Origin: Siderastrea siderea
Taxonomy: Eukaryota > Cnidaria > Anthozoa > Scleractinia > Rhizangiidae
Reading direction: 5' to 3'
Length of the DNA: 64,000 nucleotides
NCBI GenBank assembly: GCA_964030785.1
Contig: OZ034968.1
Span: forward strand, 31,519,186-31,583,185
Below are positions 44,939 to 58,000 of this stretch, in pieces; positions within the stretch are counted from its first letter, which is position 1; every line of letters begins with the position of its first letter. The notes under the pieces are model-generated. The model did no database searches. It was not told the DNA's origin and saw only the letters and a list, made by a program, of their open reading frames with translations. A program made the translations under genes and the position numbers.

Positions 44939-45012
44939 TGGTATGGTATTGATCTGATCTCTGTGCACTTCAACAGAAATACTACTTGACGAAGATCCAG
45001 GACAATACCCAT
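44939..45012 (-). CDS. DCC-like exon: cytoplasmic tail (74 nt)
   Basis: Acceptor TTTTTTTGTAG, donor GTAAGTAAG. Enters in phase 1 and leaves in phase 0. Encodes GYCPGSSSSSISVEVHRDQI plus NTIP. Last exon that can be placed with confidence. Confidence 0.7.
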
Positions 45013-48000
45013 CTACAAAAAAATAAAGTTTTGATTTTAATGAAACTATAGTCAAAAGACAAACACAGTTGTCTACCTGGGCGAAATAACAGTAACAAAA
45101 TCGAGAAAACCAAGCATGCGTTCAGAAGGCTGCTTTTTACACACTAAGCCATATTGCTGTGGTGACTATTGTTGAAGTGACGTTATTACCTCTTTTCACC
45201 AATGACTGGGCACTTGCTTGAGTGTTGAAAAGTATAAACATGTATATGGTTACATCAGTGTAAAGGTGTAATGACACTAGTTTACTCAGAGCCTTGTAAA
45301 GAAGAACATACATGCTGTGTGTCCGATCCCAAATTCATAAAATGTCATAGTACAAAGACAAGCTAATTGTTCTAAAATATGGCCCTTGACAGGCTACAAT
45401 GTGATATATATGTTGTAGTTCAATTTTATCCTTGGTTCAATTTTTATTTTCTTTTATTTCATATCCATCCTCATATTTAACATAAAAAGAACAAAGGAAA
45501 ATAAAACATGCAACCAAGGATAAAATATATATGTAAAAGATATCCAGAACACTTGAACTTTAAGGAACTTTTGAGTGCTTTCAGCTCACGCAATGGAAGG
45601 ACCACATACATATGTTATGGTTCAATTTTATCCTTGGTTCCATTTTTATTTCCTTTCTTTTTCCGTACGGTTATGTATGACCATGAGTATAAAACAAAGG
45701 GGAATAAAAATTGAACCACAAAATGTATATTGTGTATTTTTTCTGGTTTCTAAGAATTGTCATCTCAATAAAGAGAAAGAACTAAAAACTATTTAGATGG
45801 TAAGAACTACACACAAACCTTTCTTATTTCTGAGTTCTTCGTGACTTAAACTTTCTTCACTGTAAAACCAAAAAGTACCAGTGTTACATTAAGACATTCA
45901 GCAACATTTCATGATGGTACACACTGAAGATAGGGTGCAACCTGCCAGAGGATAGGGACTCTCAGGAAGAGAATGAGTGTGAGACTGAGTATGTGTATGG
46001 CCAACGTTTCAAATCTCAAACCAGTCAAGTCCCCAGAGCTCTCACTCCTTCTTGCTAATGACAAGTAAAGAAGGGCCCCCAGGAACAAGGTTGGTATGGG
46101 AGTTGACAATCTTAAATATGTGCACTTGGTTTGAAGTCATACTCATGCTTAATCTCATATTCATTCTCTAACTGGAAACCAGGACTCCATAGGATCTGAT
46201 GGCCATGCTATTATTATTTCGGGGAAATAAGTGACAACATACTAAAGACAAAGTTAGGACAAAGTCTAAAGTGGACACATACCTGGCTCCTCCTGGTGTA
46301 GAACTTGCAAACACCTGTGTTATAGGAGTTGAGCTATCACTGCTTCCTGGTAACTTGTTACTGCTTCTTATCTAGGAACCATTCCAACAATTTAATATCA
46401 TTAATTGCTATTACATGAGCCACAAATGATGCAATGTATTTCTTCACTTCACATAAAGTATCAGATACAACACATGACATAACTTACACATCACTGGAAA
46501 GAAGGCCCCACTTTCTACAATCTGAATATTGCTTAAAAAAAGGCCAAACTAATTGAATTATGCTTAAAATCGAGCACTGCATATGATTGTATTGCAAACT
46601 TAGTAATTTCAGCTCTCAAGGCCAAAATGGGGTCAGTGAAAGTTTATAACTGCACGGACTGGCAGCTGGGGTGGGGAAGTGGGGGGGGGGGGGGTGGTCT
46701 GTTTCCACTTACCATTGTAGGTCCCAATGGCCACCTAGTTTGAGCTGAAAAAGAAATCAAACAAGTGGTTTTGTGACAAGTTATGGCTGATTGGTCTGAA
46801 TTGACTAGTTACAGGAGTAATAGATGTGTGAACAGCCAGTCAGAATAAGGAAATTTGTTAACTTAGTAATAGATAAAACAACCTCATACTGAAAACAGAC
46901 ACAGTACACTGCTATATGGATTACCCACTTTGTGGTAAGCAGGTTAAAGAGACTGAAATAATGTCAAGTATCTCAATTTATTTAGGCCACTTTTTTGTAG
47001 TTCAAGGTAAGACCTTGCTACACTGGTAGTTTTAACCTCTTGGGGACACATATGTGGTAGACATGAAATTGACTTCTTAGCTAACAAGGAGTGTCCTTTT
47101 AGGTTACCCTTTAGTCAACCTTTTTAGAATGGGTCTACCACTATTTAATTAGGTAAGTATTGGACTTGGTGCAATGTGTGCCACATTAATACTAATTAAA
47201 AAGCAAAATTGCACTGTTCCCCCTTAGAATTGGTGTGTGTTGAAATGCATGCAATGATGAAGTAGAATGTCGTAGGTGAAAAAAAAGTGATATTTCATCA
47301 TGCCTGGATTTTTAGAAAAGTGCCTAATGCTGCAAGAATGTTTTAACTTGACCCATAAGTAAGGAAAGGGGAAAGGTCTGTTAGTTTAAGTAAACTATAA
47401 TTATAATTACACGGTGCTGACCTCCACAGGTACATCTACACTGGCACATCCCTGAACTGGCTGATGTTTCCTCTGTTGATCCACTCTTATCATGTTTTCC
47501 ATACTCGGCTATCTGCTGTTGATGCGATGGCAAAAACCCATTTAGAGGTGGGAGTCCATTTACAGGTGCCTTCTCTTTACCCTGGTTTCCATAGGCTTGT
47601 CTGCATAAAGGTAAGACACTTGTAAGGCATTGACATTAACTCTTGAAATGGGCTTACCTTTCTTAAGATTAAACATCTGTATTTCTGTAAACTATCATTA
47701 ATTTCATCTCTAGAGGGTACAAAATAACAGTATGGTACATTTCTGCTATTCAAAATATTCTACTAAGACCAAAAAAAATCTAGCTCATCTAGTGAATGGT
47801 TATTCTGGCTATTGGTTTATGAGGGCCAAGTTGCCCCCCTTCTTGTGAAAGGGGCCGTGACATTTGAATGTCTTATTAGGAAGTTTTTGCTTAGGGAGGT
47901 TTGGTTTTTTTCTTCAAAGGAGCCACCAAAATATGAACCCTTGGGATTTTATTCATCAAAGGGTGCGAACAAAACATTGAGGGGTTGGTTTTCCGCCATT

Positions 48001-51000
48001 TTTGGGATGGGGGTTGGGTGTGGACAAGTTTTTTCAATAACCAATTACTCATCGTTTGTTTTTGCTTGTCTATGCTTTAATAACCAATTAAGTGGAAATA
48101 AAGGTGAAGTAGGCAGCCACTACTGAGTCCAGATAAGTATCAATGCACAGCTGGAAAGCGCCGTCTGATGAAATCACTTGTATAAAGGAAATGGGAATCA
48201 GTTCAAAGCTGGATGAGGCTTGAAATATCTAAATTAAAAATGACAAGATTCTTTGACAGTGAAACACTAACCTGCAAGGATTTCTCCACACAATGAACAA
48301 AATAAGAACCACAATGCAAAATGCGCTTATGGTACATCCAATGATGATACCAAGCTTTATGTTGAATGCAGGGTTATCATCCAGTTCTGCCACTCTAGGG
48401 TCCTTTGAGGATGAAGCATTGTCTCCTTTGTGAGAGAAAGAAAAGTCAGTCTAAAATGTGGAGTCATCAAACACTGAGCACACCAGACTGTTACTTTAAT
48501 GCACACAATATGGCGCTGGTAGACTGCACCAAAACCTATGTCTGATATTTATCCAAAAGTTCCAAAAGGAAAAGTCTTACTACAGACAAAAGAATTCCTT
48601 CATTGAAAAAAAAAAAAAGAAAAACGATGATGTTGCAAAAATTGGCATGCTGGAAGCAAAAACAAGGACAGGGAATGAGACTAGTCTCTTCCTTTAATTT
48701 CCAATTCGAAACATTAAGTTCTTTCACTAGATAAGTAAGCTTTGTAAGCAGAAACAGAATTAGTAGTCATTGAATTTAACCTGATCCTTCTGGATTCAAA
48801 ATAGAAAGTTAACATGGGAGCTCAACATAGACAATTAATCAAGGATGGACCTACAGTGAAATTATGCTTTTCATCAGAAGTTTAATTACCTTGTGAATTT
48901 GTGGAAATCTTTGCAATCTCTGACCACTCTCCTGGAATATTGTCATCATACTCAGCACGAACTTTAATGTGATATGTTTTGTGCTCATCTACAGCCACTG
49001 TAGTTCTCACAATGTTTGCAAACCGTTCTGAAGAACCAGGGACAACTCTCTGCATGTTCCATTTGTCCTCTGGGAGGTCTAAGTTGTTTGTATAGAGAAC
49101 AGTGAAGCTTGTAACAAATGCGTTGAAGATTCGGGGACACTCCCATGACAGTTCCACTCGTCCAGGTAACTTAATAGTATAGGTGATATTAGGAGCCACT
49201 CGGGGAACTGAGACTGGGGGCTTAATTGTTAATGTGTCACAAAATGGCCCATGTCCTTCTTTGTTCTTTGCACGAATCTTGAGGTAAAGAGTTGTGTTTT
49301 CTTTAACTATCAACATTGTAGAGATCTTCTTTGCATAGTTACTAATTACTCCCAAACGTCTGGTCACAACTATCCATTTTGAATCTGGAAATGAGTTGTT
49401 GTATGTGTAAAAAATTTCATAGCTTGTGAGTTCACCACTCAGCTTGGCAGGATGCTCCCACGTGATTTCAACAGACCTCACACTCTTGTACTCAAATTTT
49501 ACATTTCTTGGTGGAGAACTAGGCTCTAAAACCAAAGAAAAACATCAGTGAGTATCTATTTCAGAAGCTGTCATCACATTTTTCTAAATCCCATTTTGCT
49601 CAATAGCAAAGGGGCAAGTCACAGTACTCCATGGGTGCTGAATTACTTTCTAGTAGGAGAGACACTGGAAAAGACAGTTGCACCTAATTCTTAATTTGTT
49701 AAAGGTATATATTTTCTTGCTTCCTTGTGATCATAATATTAATATTGTTCACAAACGTAATTGCGTTAAAAGGAGAAAACTTAAAAGAGTACTAATAAGG
49801 GTTTAAGCATTTTAACTCACCGCTTAGTGGAATTGAACAGTACGTCTGTGTTGTACTAATATCACTAGGATATTTCTTAGTCTCAGTTTCATAGTGAGAC
49901 TGAACAAAGATTGTGTAATCTCTTCCATAGCTGAGCCCATTTATGATGATGTTTTCAGTAGTAACTCTTCTTTCCACAGGTTCAGGATTTGAGCTATATC
50001 TAAGGTGGTATTTCACTGTATAGTAGGCTATTCTTTCCGCAGCCAGTGGTCTTTGCCATGTCAAAAGGATTGAAGTTGGACTTTCAACCCTACACACCAA
50101 ATGGATGGGTCTTGATGGGGGCAGTCTGTGAGAATTTCCTCCAGGAGAATTTGGATCTTTGGAGGAAAAAAAACCTGTTAGAGTGTGTTACAGTTAGTGT
50201 TGGGAATTGGTTATGATTTCATAATTGATCATCAGAAATAATCGGATTTCCCCAACTGGTTGATCTTGTACTCCAAGGGGGTAATTGCTTGAACTTCATG
50301 CCCAATACTGGGTGAGGTCTCAATGGGCAAGCACAGCATCTTTCCACACTCAGACATCGATGGTAAATTGATGTTTGATCTTTTTAATAGGTTATTAACG
50401 AACAGATGCAAGGTACATTCAACTACATTACAGAAAAGGGAGTGAGTCAGTACTTTGTAAGTTTAGTGAGGAAAAATGTAAGTCCATTTTTTTCTGTGAG
50501 TGGCAAATTGACCTGTTTTTGAAGAGTCCTTTGTTGTCTCTCTCTTATAATTATGCTGTAGGAACAATGAACTTAAGCACTCAAATTGTGAAGAAATACC
50601 ATACAAACAAAGGCATCAGATGACACCAGGTAATCTTTTTCAACTTATTTAGTGAAATACCTGGTTTATTTGTTATGCCTGGGGCTCCTGTTACACTAGC
50701 ATAAAATTTCAAATATGTGCCCCGAGACTCTACTCATTCAAAGGACCTTTTAAGGGGCTTATCCTTTAGGATACAGCTTATTTTTCAGGAGGGCCTATAG
50801 CTTATACTTTTAAAAGGACTAATCATTGGAAAGATGTTTGCATCTGAGATTTGGGAGGTTTTTGGGGAAGGCTTACATATATATTCAGGGGGGGGGGGGG
50901 GGTGGAGGGGGTGTAAATTCCGAACTTTATGATATGTCATTCACTGAAGTCAATTTTCTAGTATGGTCGTACATGTCAACAACTAAAAGTGTACAAGGTG

Positions 51001-52031
51001 ATTTGTTCAGATCATGTGTGTTGAGACTCCAGTACAAAAAAGAGGTCACAAGAGAGTCAGAGGACACCTGTCATGGACTTGCTTTTGCATGCTAGAATAC
51101 ATCCACAGCATAACGATTCTTAATTTATACCTTTGTCGGTTGTAGCAAAAACTGCTCCAGGCTGACCCAATGTTTTACCATCCCAGGCCATCAGTTTAAT
51201 AAGAAACTCACTTCCAGCAGCTACATGTAAAGAAAAACAAAAGGAAAGGTACTCCTTATTTCCTGAACTTGATACTTGATTATATTTACTACATTATTAA
51301 TCTGGGCATGGTTAGAAAAGAGTTCCATAATGGGAAGTGCCCATAACATTAGACAGTAGATTAATGTTGATTCTCTAAGTCCCTTGAAAAATCTCTTTAT
51401 TGAAGTGCCCATGTATTTAGCATTAAAATAAAGATGGAGGACAATGTTAAATAAAAACAATGTTAAATAAAACTGCCTAGTGCGATCAAGAACTCTAATT
51501 CTGTAGCCGCTTTCAAAACGAGTTTGAAAACCTTCCTTTTCAAGAATTCATCATTATTGTTATGTTAGTTTCTAGCTTTGAATAATTATTGTAAATTAGT
51601 ACAGATTTAGCAAGTATTTTTCACTGTAATTAGTATTAGTTGGATTCTTTTTATCTGCATAATTGTAAGAGCACTGAGACTCTGTTTAAGTGCTCCCAAA
51701 GCCGAAATGTTATTATTATTATTAAAACAAAATAACAATGCAAAGGGCACTCAAACACTTTAAGAAAATTAGAGCCCTGCATGGGTGCATGTTTTGCTGG
51801 TACATGTAGTGTTGTATCCACTACTTTAGGTTACATACAATGTATACAGCATTTCTGCTTGCCAGCAGAACAGCCAGCAGAACACATTACTGTTCAAGAA
51901 AATGAATTTTAGCATTATAAATATATCTTATTAAATGTTTCGGTGTGAAGTATCGCTGTATATTTTTACGAGTTGTGCTGTATTTTGACGAGCCTGCAGG
52001 GCAAGTCAAAATACAAACAATGAGTTAAAAT

Positions 52032-52068
<37 letters not shown>

Positions 52069-55000
52069 AAAAATATTTGGCTCGAGGTCAGGACGTACAG
52101 ACCGAGCGCAGCAATAAGCATTTTATCATATGACCACTGAATTTTTTTTGTCTTTCTTTCGTGGATACAGACGCGGCGGCCCGTTTCGCGCGCATTTTGA
52201 AAAGCCAATGGTAGCTTGTAATTTGTTTGGGAAGCCAGTAAAGTGCAAAATGCGTACAAAATTTTTGAACTTCTGTTAAAATTGTCAACCAAATCTCCCA
52301 GTTTTAGCTCCATTCCAAGAAGATTTAAATCCGACTAAATTCCTCGTACATGATTGCAGTTAGTAGAAATTTCAAAGGAAACGTTTCTGAAGGACTACAA
52401 CAAAGAATTTGCACGACGTTTCGGCTAGTCGTGCTCGTCTCTCAGCGAAGACTGACTGAATTTATCCTGATTGAACAACTTAGCGACGTTTCTTCAGAGA
52501 CGAAATTCTCAATTGGTTTGAACGAGAGGATCAATTAATTTTCCACCAAGGATTTTGGATGTTAAAAACAACATTAGATCTTAATTTATGAAACTACATA
52601 AAGACTTGGAAAGGGATTCTACAGGCAGTTCAGGATTTTGCTACGGTTCGTTTCCCTTCAGCTTCAAGTTGTTTAGTTTACCACGGATCGTAGGGCGTAC
52701 GGCCCTCATACGGGACTTTTTTTCATATGGTTTTCCCAGGAAATTGCGTGCGGGTCCGTACGGGTCATATGATAAATGGTGATACTTCACACCGAAACAT
52801 CTAATAAGAGATTTATTATTCAACTTAACCTTTTTCAACCTTTTTCAGCAACTTGAAAGAAAACTACAAGTGTAACAGGATGAGCCCACACGGTACTGTA
52901 CCATAACCAACTGTACAATATTGTGGGATATTTGTATTCGTTTTGCGCGCTTTCTGTACAATAACTAATACAGTTGGATAATAAATATTGTTATTATTAC
53001 TATCATTATCATTATTCTTATCCTCAGCCTTATCATCATCATCATCATCATCATCATTATTTTCTTCTTTTCAGGAATTAATTAATTAATTTCAATTGGA
53101 ATTTCTTTGATTGTTCAGTTTTTTTAAACAATGTTATCTTTTACTTTCCAACATATCTGTTTCTTGCAATGTTTGATATTTTCAAGAGTAAGATGTGAAA
53201 AAAGATTTTGATGGCCCTTGGTGGCCTCTATCTTCCATTCTCTGCATTCACAGCAGAGTACAAATCCCCAGCTGAAAGGAAGATGAGTTGGGTATTTACT
53301 TAGTGTTGCCTGGTAGATTGAAACTGGAATTTTACCCTTTAAGAAAACAAAGCAGTAATTAAGGAAGGAGAACTTGATTACTCCTAGGCTGTGCTAGCTC
53401 CAAAATACTAAATGCTAACCAATTTCTACAGAGATATTCTTGATGAAGAACCATTTACAATTGTTACAATACATTCCAACACATGTAAAGCATCAGAGGT
53501 GTTATACATGTTTTATGTTTAGACAATTCCTACAAAATAAGAAAAATTACTCACTTAATTCATGTAGAAGAAAGCTTTGATATTGTTTTCCAACAATAAA
53601 AGGGCCTTGTTCTGTCTTGCTGTGTTTAAGTTGCACATAAAATAAATGATATTCTTTTATAGAATCCTGACCAAATTTGGGAGGAAGCCATCTCACATTC
53701 AGTGCACTTGAGTTTGTTCCTGCTATCCACAATGTTGGAGCACTTATTACTGTTTCAAAAGAAAATTAACAAATAACTTCAACTGCAACCAAGTAATTTT
53801 GACACCCATGACTGAACATCATCACCCAAATTGACCCTGAAACTGAGTTCATCACTACTGAATATAGGGAAACATTAATTTTGAATTCAGTTTTCTCTAA
53901 ACAGTAGCAATAATGACACGATTTAGAGAATATCACTCTTATGCTGTCTGATAAATTAGAAATTTTGTATGGATATTATGCCATGTTTGAAGGCTGATAA
54001 CTATTGGTCACTATCCAAATAATGATCGCTAATCTTAACATGACCTTTCATGTGATAGGACTTATTAAATTTTATCCACTTTGGTAGCTTAAATCAGCAA
54101 CCTGACCCAGTCCCAGCTCGACCTCAAAATGGCATATACATGTTAACATGTTTTCTCACCACTTGTTGACCGAAGGAGCACTGTTCCAGTCACTGGAAGG
54201 CTTGGTGGTCCATGGCCTTTCGCTGTAGCTGCGGATACTTTAATACTATAAGTTTTCCCCTTGAGCAAGCCATTTATTGTGTTGCGGTGAATATGACCAG
54301 GAACTTCCAATGTTTTTGGCAAACCTCTTTGACCACTTTCCTCGTACATAATCACATATTTGGTAATGACGCCATTTTGGTAATCCTTTGGTGGGGGTTG
54401 CCATTCAACATCAAGACTCTGTTGGGAGATTGATTTTTGACATAAGGGAAACCATTCAACTGTTTCCACTGATTTCTTTGACAAACATTTTACGTTTAAA
54501 TTATTTCTGAATTTGGAGTCTTCATTTTCGTAACACAAAATAATGTGCACAGACATCAAATTATGTTGGAGTCTATTTCCTTTAACCTGTAGGCAATCAT
54601 TTGACATGTTGATTTGAAGTGCACATATGTTTTGTACTTACATCTGGTGTCTTACTGGTGACCTTGACATTTACAGGAGGCCTGTCAGGTTCTAAGCAGA
54701 GTAAAGAAAGAACACTATTGATGTAGTGAATCATTTTAGTGCACTCTGACCTCTGTAGATTCCTCGCACAAGCACCTCTAGTTCCACTGGGCACAGAAAA
54801 TGCAATGAGCCAATACAGAACCATAAAAAGGTTTACATCCAGTGACAAATAATTTCGAGAAAACCAATCAAGCTTTTCCGTGTAAGATTCTCCTGAAATG
54901 TAAATGAAACTTTACCCTGTATCCATTTGGAGCCACACTGCCAGAATCTAAGATGTCTGGCACATCATAGAGCTGGAAACTGCTGTTTCAGTAATTATTC

Positions 55001-58000
55001 TGTTGAAAGCTAACTGACTTGCATGCACCTAATGTTCAGACATCAGTTCGTCAGATTGTTTTGGTTACCTGCGATACACTATCATTAACCCATTCACTCC
55101 TGTGATAACCATAGCCGTAGCCATCCATGTACATGTTTTTTCCCAGCCTCCCCTAGAAATGCTTTTTTTTTGTCCTCCCACTGCTGTAATAGCCTTTTAG
55201 AGATATAGCTATAGACCACTAAGGATCTGACTATTTTGCATATATTTTGGTCCTTGAGGGATTAAGTCTGCTATGCAGCCATTGCTTGGGCATCTAACAG
55301 CTGCTGAAATGTGAAATGCATGTATTGAGATAAACAAGTATTTTAGCAATGACACTGTAGATGCACATAGTAAAGTACTGATCAAGTATCATTTCTTCAA
55401 GCTTTTAGAGGAACAATCTTTTCAACAGATCAAAACTTAGCACTAAAATGTTATAACATTGCACATAACTTACTTCCTTGAAGCGTGCTCTCCACAACTG
55501 TTGCAGACTTCATCCCCATTACTTTGGTGTATGCTCTTACATACAAACTGTAATTTGTGAATCCATGCAGCTGATCGATTTTGTGGCTGTGAGCATCTCC
55601 GTCAACGACGACCTCCTTTTCAGTATCACCAGCCTTCTGATAATGCACTGTATATGCATTGATGCTATAGTTTCCAACAGGGGGACTCCAGCTTATTAGA
55701 ATGGATGACGAGTCGCGTGATAGAGCAACCACATTGGTTGGAGGCCCTAGGACTGGTAAAAGAATGTACCCAACATTAGTCAGTACAGATTTACTCTCTG
55801 TTAATACTCTTTGGACTTCAAGCTTTGTACTTTTCTGACTTTTAGTCAGCAGTTAAATCGAAATCACAAAATGTTTGCCCAGGAAAGGCCAGTTTTGCAA
55901 GATTTATGGCAGTGGTTTCTAAGCTCTTAAGAAAAAAGGGCATAAATGCTAATTCCTCTCATAATTATTGTGGGCTAGAAAGTTTTGAGCTCATCATCAA
56001 ATGAACATTTGGTACCAGAACATGATCTAGACTTGCAAGTAAAATGACAAAAAAAAAATGTTATCTAACTTTGTTAAGGAACAGGGTTTAAACAACAACA
56101 TTGCTCTTAAATCTAACATTTGGAGATTGCAGAACATATTTAATCCACTCTCAAATTCCTTCAAAGTAGCTCAAAGCTGCCTGAACATTAATAAAATTAC
56201 AAGACCAAAGCAGGAATTTCAATAAAAGTAACCTACATGTAAGAACCCACTCTTTGTTTATTGTGGACCTCAATGTAGTAATTAAGACAGTCGTTGTACC
56301 TGATTTAGGAACTATGACGACAACAGAGGCTTGAATGCTTCCAACTTCATTTTTTGCAAAGCACTGGTAGATTCCACCATCACTTGAACTTCTGCTGGGT
56401 ATTGTCAAGTCAGATCCTCCTTCATAATATGTTACTCTTGTTTCTGCATTTGATGCCAGCTCATTGCCATCTTTGAGCCAGGATAATGATGGCATAGGTG
56501 AACCAGTGACCTCACATTTAAGAACAATGGGTTCAGCAGCTCCCCACTTCAAACGGGCTGGCTTTTTTGTAAACTGAGGAGGCACTGAAATTAAAAAAGG
56601 GCATGATTGGTCATAAATGGGTTATAAACCTGGCGGAGAAACTGATAAAATCAGTCTCATTCTTCACATTTGTTTCTTGTGTTCTGTGTTATTAATAATT
56701 ACCAGAAAAACTCATGCCAATTTATCAACCATAGCTCTCACACGTTTTTCTACATTTGATGCTATAAGCAGTTGCAAGATTGTTAAGACAATCTCCTAAA
56801 AAATTGGATTTCCATCTTAAAATGCACTCTTGAAAACAAATGGAAAACATAAATACATTTCTGACCTCCTCCCCCTTTCAATGTTGTTTGCATCTGTTGT
56901 CTAAAAAAAATATGATTGGATTTCCATCATAAAACGCACTCTTGAAAACAAATCGAAAACTTAAATACACTTCCCCTTTCAATGTTATTGCTTGCTACTT
57001 TGAACGCCATTACTAAATCTATAACAATGTTGATGGGTGGGGGGGGGGGGGGGGGGTAAATGTGTACTGACCTTGAGAATGTCAGAAATGACCCGAAAAA
57101 TAGCCAGTGTCTCAACAATTTTGCAATTGCTTGTAGCTACGCCTATTTGTCTTGAGCTCTGATTAGTTATTGTATTGTTTGCATTTGTTGTGATTGACCA
57201 CAGCAATTAGTTTCATTTTGGTTTTTAACACTCAAATGAAAACTGCATTCTAATTACTAATTACACTACATGTAATAATTATTGTTATGGATACAAGTAC
57301 ATGAAGGTTGTCATGCAGTTTGAAAAGTAGCATAAAACCTCCCTATGCTAAAAACTACACACATGAAAGACTATCCAACAAGTTTAATTTTTCACTTTAA
57401 ACAGCACACCCATATAACAGGCAAGGGTTTATTCTGGAGTGTAGCATCTGTAGTGTTGTGTCGGTTAAAAACATATATTAGCATATAAAATTTTCACTAG
57501 CACATCAAATATGGTTTAATCATATTTTTTGTTGTTTCAGTCACAAACACGAAGTTAAGTTTCACCAAAAATATTATTCACTGATGGGGCCCCTTTCTCG
57601 AGAACAGGCCCAATAAAATCTCTGTCAAGTCGTGAACTTCTAGAAAAACCTCTGTCTAAATGAATAGATACTTTGTATAGCCATGAGTGTTAACGTAGTA
57701 ATTGAACTATGCGAAGAATTTACAAGTAAGGAACTTGCGGTAGTTTCGTAAACGCCCAAATGGAAATGCAAAATAGTATGTTAGATCAACTTTAATTAAG
57801 TAGTTTAGTTTTACCCGAGATCTGTGTTGAACACGTTCACCGTAATTTACCGCTCACCCGTTGCCTGGTCTTATGATTGTCCCAATCAAGGAAAGTTAAG
57901 AAAACTCGCCATAGAAGTAAGTTTATGAACGTTGTTTTATAATATTGTCAATCATTTCAGTTTTGTATAGATTTTGTGAGCTTCTGAATGTTACGTCGGA

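Noticed and set aside
55090..55266. Possible TTAA-type MITE starting TTAACCCATTCACTCC
   Set aside because: The right end GAGGGATTAA only loosely mirrors the left; no clear inverted arms or target duplication.
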